Part shown: positions 61,854 through 64,000 of the stretch, in pieces
How the letters are laid out: the number at the start of each line of letters is the position of its first letter
Position numbering within the stretch: the first letter of the stretch is position 1
NCBI RefSeq assembly: GCF_014842075.1
Contig: NZ_JACYVA010000001.1
Coordinates: 248,001 to 312,000 of the forward strand
Direction: 5' to 3'
DNA length: 64,000 bases
Source of the DNA: Sphingomonas sp. CFBP 13720
GTDB lineage: Bacteria; Pseudomonadota; Alphaproteobacteria; Sphingomonadales; Sphingomonadaceae
Program-made: the position numbers and the translations under genes
The notes under the pieces: generated by a model
What the model saw: only the letters and a program-made list of their open reading frames with translations
Told to the model about the DNA's origin: nothing
Database searches by the model: none

Positions 61854-62759
61854 ATGGCTATCGGCAGCAACGTCCCCGCGACGATCCCTGCACTCGGCGG
61901 CGAGGCGAGTCTGAACCGCTATCTATCGGAGATCCGCAAATTTCCGATCCTGGCACCCGAGCAGGAATATATGCTCGCCAAGCGGTTCCAGGAGCATGGC
62001 GACCCGGAGGCCGCAGCGCAGCTGGTCACGTCGCACCTGCGGCTCGTCGCGAAGATCGCGATGGGCTATCGCGGCTATGGCCTGCCGGTCAGCGAACTGA
62101 TTTCCGAAGGGAATATCGGGCTGATGCAGGGGGTGAAGAAATTCGAACCCGATCGCGGCTTCCGCCTAGCCACCTATGCGATGTGGTGGATTCGCGCGTC
62201 GATCCAGGAATTCATCCTGCGGTCGTGGAGCCTCGTGAAGATGGGCACCACGGCGGCGCAGAAGAAGCTGTTCTTCAACCTGCGACGGATGAAGTCCAAG
62301 TTGGATGCGTTCGAGGACGGCGACCTCAGCCCCGAGCATCTTGCCAAGATCGCGACCGATCTGGGCGTGACCGAGGACGAGGTCACGTCGATGAACCGGC
62401 GCATGGCGATGGGCGGCGATACGTCGCTGAACGTGCCGATGCGCGAGGATGGCGAGAGCCAGTGGCAGGACTGGCTGGCCGACGACGGCCCGTTGCAGGA
62501 CAGCGTTGTCGCCGAAGCGCAGGAGGCGGATGTCCGTCACGGCATGCTGGTCGAGGCGATGGACGATCTGAACGACCGCGAAAAGCATATCCTGACCGAA
62601 CGCCGTCTGACCGACGATCCCAAGACGCTGGAAGAACTGAGCCAGGTTTACGGCGTCAGCCGTGAGCGCGTCCGTCAGATCGAGGTGCGCGCGTTCGAAA
62701 AGCTGCAAAAGGCGATGATGCGGCTGGCCGGCGACAGGCGGATGCTGCCGGCGACCTGA
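61854..62759 (+). CDS. rpoH: RNA polymerase heat-shock sigma factor
   Basis: 301 aa sigma-70 family. Region 1.2/2 has LNRYLSEIRKFPILAPEQEY, ISEGNIGLMQGVKKFEP and YAMWWIRASIQEFIL; the RpoH box QKKLFFNLRRMK is present; region 4 has DLNDREKHILTERRL and YGVSRERVRQIEVRAFEKLQ. It directs heat-shock and chaperone genes. AAGGGAG lies before the ATG. Alphaproteobacteria often have more than one RpoH; only this one is in the window. Confidence 0.96.
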   Translation: MAIGSNVPATIPALGGEASLNRYLSEIRKFPILAPEQEYMLAKRFQEHGDPEAAAQLVTSHLRLVAKIAMGYRGYGLPVSELISEGNIGLMQGVKKFEPDRGFRLATYAMWWIRASIQEFILRSWSLVKMGTTAAQKKLFFNLRRMKSKLDAFEDGDLSPEHLAKIATDLGVTEDEVTSMNRRMAMGGDTSLNVPMREDGESQWQDWLADDGPLQDSVVAEAQEADVRHGMLVEAMDDLNDREKHILTERRLTDDPKTLEELSQVYGVSRERVRQIEVRAFEKLQKAMMRLAGDRRMLPAT

Positions 62760-62808
62760 CGTTCGGGCGGCCTTGCCCTGCCCGGTCGCTTGCGACTAGG
62801 CGGAGATC

Positions 62809-63534
62809 ATGGCTGCCCGACCCGCGTCCCGCCCGAAACCGAAGCCCCAGCGGACATGGGTGCGGTGGACCCTCACCTGGGCCACGCGCTTCGTGCTGGG
62901 GTTCGTCGTACTTTCCGTGCTGTGGGTGTTGGTGCTGCGGTTCGTACCGCCGCCGATCACGGTCACGATGTTGGGCGACGTTCCGACCGGCCATGGCGTC
63001 ACCAAGACATGGCGGTCGCTGTCGACGATCGATCCCGACATGCCGCGCGCGGTGATCGCCGGCGAGGACAGCCGGTTCTGCGCGCATAACGGGTTCGATT
63101 ACGTCGCGATCGCCAACGCTGCACGCCGCAACGCGACTGGCGGACGCATCCGCGGCGGATCGACGATCAGTCAGCAGACCGCGAAGAACGTGTTCCTGTG
63201 GCAGGGCGGCGGTTACTTCCGCAAGGGGCTGGAAGCATGGTTCACCATGCTGATCGAGGCGATGTGGGGCAAGCGCCGGATCATGGAAGTATATCTGAAC
63301 GTGGCGGAAACTGGCATCGGCACGTACGGCGTAGAGGCAGGCGCGCGACGCTATTTCAAACACGGGGCCGACCGGCTGTCGTCGCGTGAGGCGGCACAGA
63401 TCGCTGCGGTGCTGCCATTGCCCAAGAAGCGCGCCGGGATCGCGCCGACCGGGTTTACCGGCCGCTATGCCCGGACGATCGACCGGCGCATCGGGGTAGT
63501 CCGGCGCGAGCGACTGGACGGTTGCCTGTCCTGA
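62809..63534 (+). CDS. mtgA: Monofunctional biosynthetic peptidoglycan transglycosylase
   Basis: 241 aa. A Lys/Arg/Pro-rich cytoplasmic tail, one membrane anchor (FVLGFVVLSVLWVLVLRFV), then a GT51 domain: catalytic Glu in VIAGEDSRFCAHNGFDY, GGSTISQQTAKNVFLW, second Glu region EAMWGKRRIMEVYLNV and AETGIGTYGVEAGARRYF. It polymerises lipid II into glycan strands. It follows rpoH by 49 bp. Confidence 0.95.
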   Translation: MAARPASRPKPKPQRTWVRWTLTWATRFVLGFVVLSVLWVLVLRFVPPPITVTMLGDVPTGHGVTKTWRSLSTIDPDMPRAVIAGEDSRFCAHNGFDYVAIANAARRNATGGRIRGGSTISQQTAKNVFLWQGGGYFRKGLEAWFTMLIEAMWGKRRIMEVYLNVAETGIGTYGVEAGARRYFKHGADRLSSREAAQIAAVLPLPKKRAGIAPTGFTGRYARTIDRRIGVVRRERLDGCLS

Positions 63535-63553
63535 GCCACCCGCGCCGGGAAGA

Positions 63554-63805
63554 TTACTTGACCGCCTTCTCGACCGCGTCACCGGCCTTGTCCGCTGCGC
63601 CGCCGACGCTCTTGGCCGCTTCGGTCACGGCGCCGGTACGCGCATTGTCGTTTTCCGCCCGGTTAAGCAGGAAATAGGCGCCGACGATGACGACGATCAG
63701 CACCGCCAGACCGATCAGCAGGCCACCGCCAGAACTGCGGCGTTCGATGATCGTCGTGTGTGGCGTGCCGTTGGTCGTCACGGTTTCGACGCGATCGGGT
63801 TCCAT
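63554..63805 (-). CDS. Small single-pass membrane protein with Ala/Lys tail
   Basis: 83 aa. A polar N-terminus (VETVTTNGTPHTTIIERRSS), one helix (GGGLLIGLAVLIVVIVGAYFLL), and a tail of short Lys/Ala/Asp repeats (AAKSVGGAADKAGDAVEKAVK) that resembles amphipathic stress-protein tails. Convergent with mtgA by 19 bp. GGGAGGATGCACC precedes the ATG. No family recognised. Confidence 0.75.
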   Translation of the reverse strand: MEPDRVETVTTNGTPHTTIIERRSSGGGLLIGLAVLIVVIVGAYFLLNRAENDNARTGAVTEAAKSVGGAADKAGDAVEKAVK

Positions 63806-63882
63806 GGTGCATCCTCCCTTATATTTTTACTACCGGCGACAACCGGCGATCGGGGGAGTTGTTCCATGCCCGTTCCGACCGG

Positions 63883-64000
63883 TCAGAACGGCAGCTTGAA
63901 GCCCGGCGGCAGCGGCAGGCCACTGGTCAGCTTGGACATTTCGGTCGAGCTGGCCGCATCCGCCTTGGCACGCGCGTCGTTGAACGCTGCCACGACCAGG
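63883..64000 (-). CDS. YbaB/EbfC nucleoid-associated protein (3' end only)
   Basis: The last 38 codons read [20 protein letters not shown], then [18 protein letters not shown] and a stop at 63883-63885. This tail (ANDA-type helix, then [12 protein letters not shown]) is the usual YbaB/EbfC end. These proteins bind DNA as dimers and often lie next to dnaX and recR. The rest is outside the window. Confidence 0.88.
   Translation of the reverse strand, partial: LVVAAFNDARAKADAASSTEMSKLTSGLPLPPGFKLPF

Noticed and set aside
1..64000. CRISPR arrays, tRNA or rRNA genes, insertion sequences, prophage
   Set aside because: No regularly spaced repeats, cloverleaf sequences, transposase motifs or phage structural genes were seen on reading the window, although short divergent elements could be missed by eye.

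Overview
The window looks like a chromosomal segment from a GC-rich alphaproteobacterium of the Sphingomonadales (Sphingomonas-like). The evidence is a very high G+C third-codon bias, frequent GTG and TTG starts, genes coupled by ATGA/GTGA/TTGA overlaps, an alphaproteobacterial LexA box (GTTC-N7-GTTC), a ChpT-type phosphotransferase, an RpoH-family sigma factor, and TamA/TamB, LOV-kinase and bacteriophytochrome proteins. No tRNA, 16S/23S rRNA, CRISPR array, transposase, integrase of a mobile element or prophage was recognised. The only stable RNA gene seen is RNase P RNA (rnpB).

Layout. 0-5.3 kb: the 5' end of accA, then xerD, a large exported protein and a 45-aa membrane peptide (minus), divergent from aroK-aroB-DUF2256 (shikimate pathway). 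5.4-10.1 kb: trpG-trpD-trpC-moaC-moeA-lexA, the first five joined by stop/start overlaps; lexA has its own operator. 10.1-12.1 kb: a gene-poor stretch with a direct repeat and an exported GH10 xylanase. 12.1-18.7 kb: tamB and tamA (outer-membrane assembly), divergent from yihY. 19.8-21.6 kb: marR, a YqcI/YcgG-family gene and a DUF1989 gene. 21.6-31.8 kb: an orphan prepilin peptidase, a thiolase, a molybdoenzyme island (ydeP-like, fdhD, mobA), two different L,D-transpeptidase-type genes facing away from each other, glutamine-dependent NAD synthetase and an MpaB/DUF2236 protein. 31.9-36.3 kb: a photosensory island with a LOV hybrid histidine kinase, then a bacteriophytochrome kinase overlapping its heme oxygenase.

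36.4-42.0 kb: the ribosome/SRP cluster ffh-rpsP-rimM and trmD-rplS, split by two genes on the opposite strand. 42.2-47.9 kb: a GGDEF/EAL protein, DUF924, mtaB-ftsY-ispZ and an iron/manganese superoxide dismutase. 48-51.6 kb: a phage-shock (Psp) regulon. pspF diverges from a sigma-54 promoter that reads a 46-aa membrane peptide, pspA, pspB, pspC and three further small membrane/coiled-coil proteins. 51.7-53.8 kb: sufE, a decayed duplicate of the end of a ferredoxin-like gene, that gene, a J-domain protein and rnpB. 53.8-60.8 kb: an AmpD-type amidase and the chemotaxis genes cheR, cheB, cheY, cheW, cheA, with a ChpT-like protein and a JAMM peptidase upstream. 60.8-64 kb: rluD, rpoH, mtgA, a small membrane protein and the 3' end of a YbaB gene.

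Most genes are core housekeeping. The less ordinary parts are the extended Psp operon with repeated PspB-like proteins, the marR-YcgG-DUF1989 group, a 42-codon acidic ORF that occupies the ribosome-binding site before rimM, a pair of four-cysteine exported proteins, the paired blue/red photoreceptor kinases, and a CheA with an extended C-terminus.
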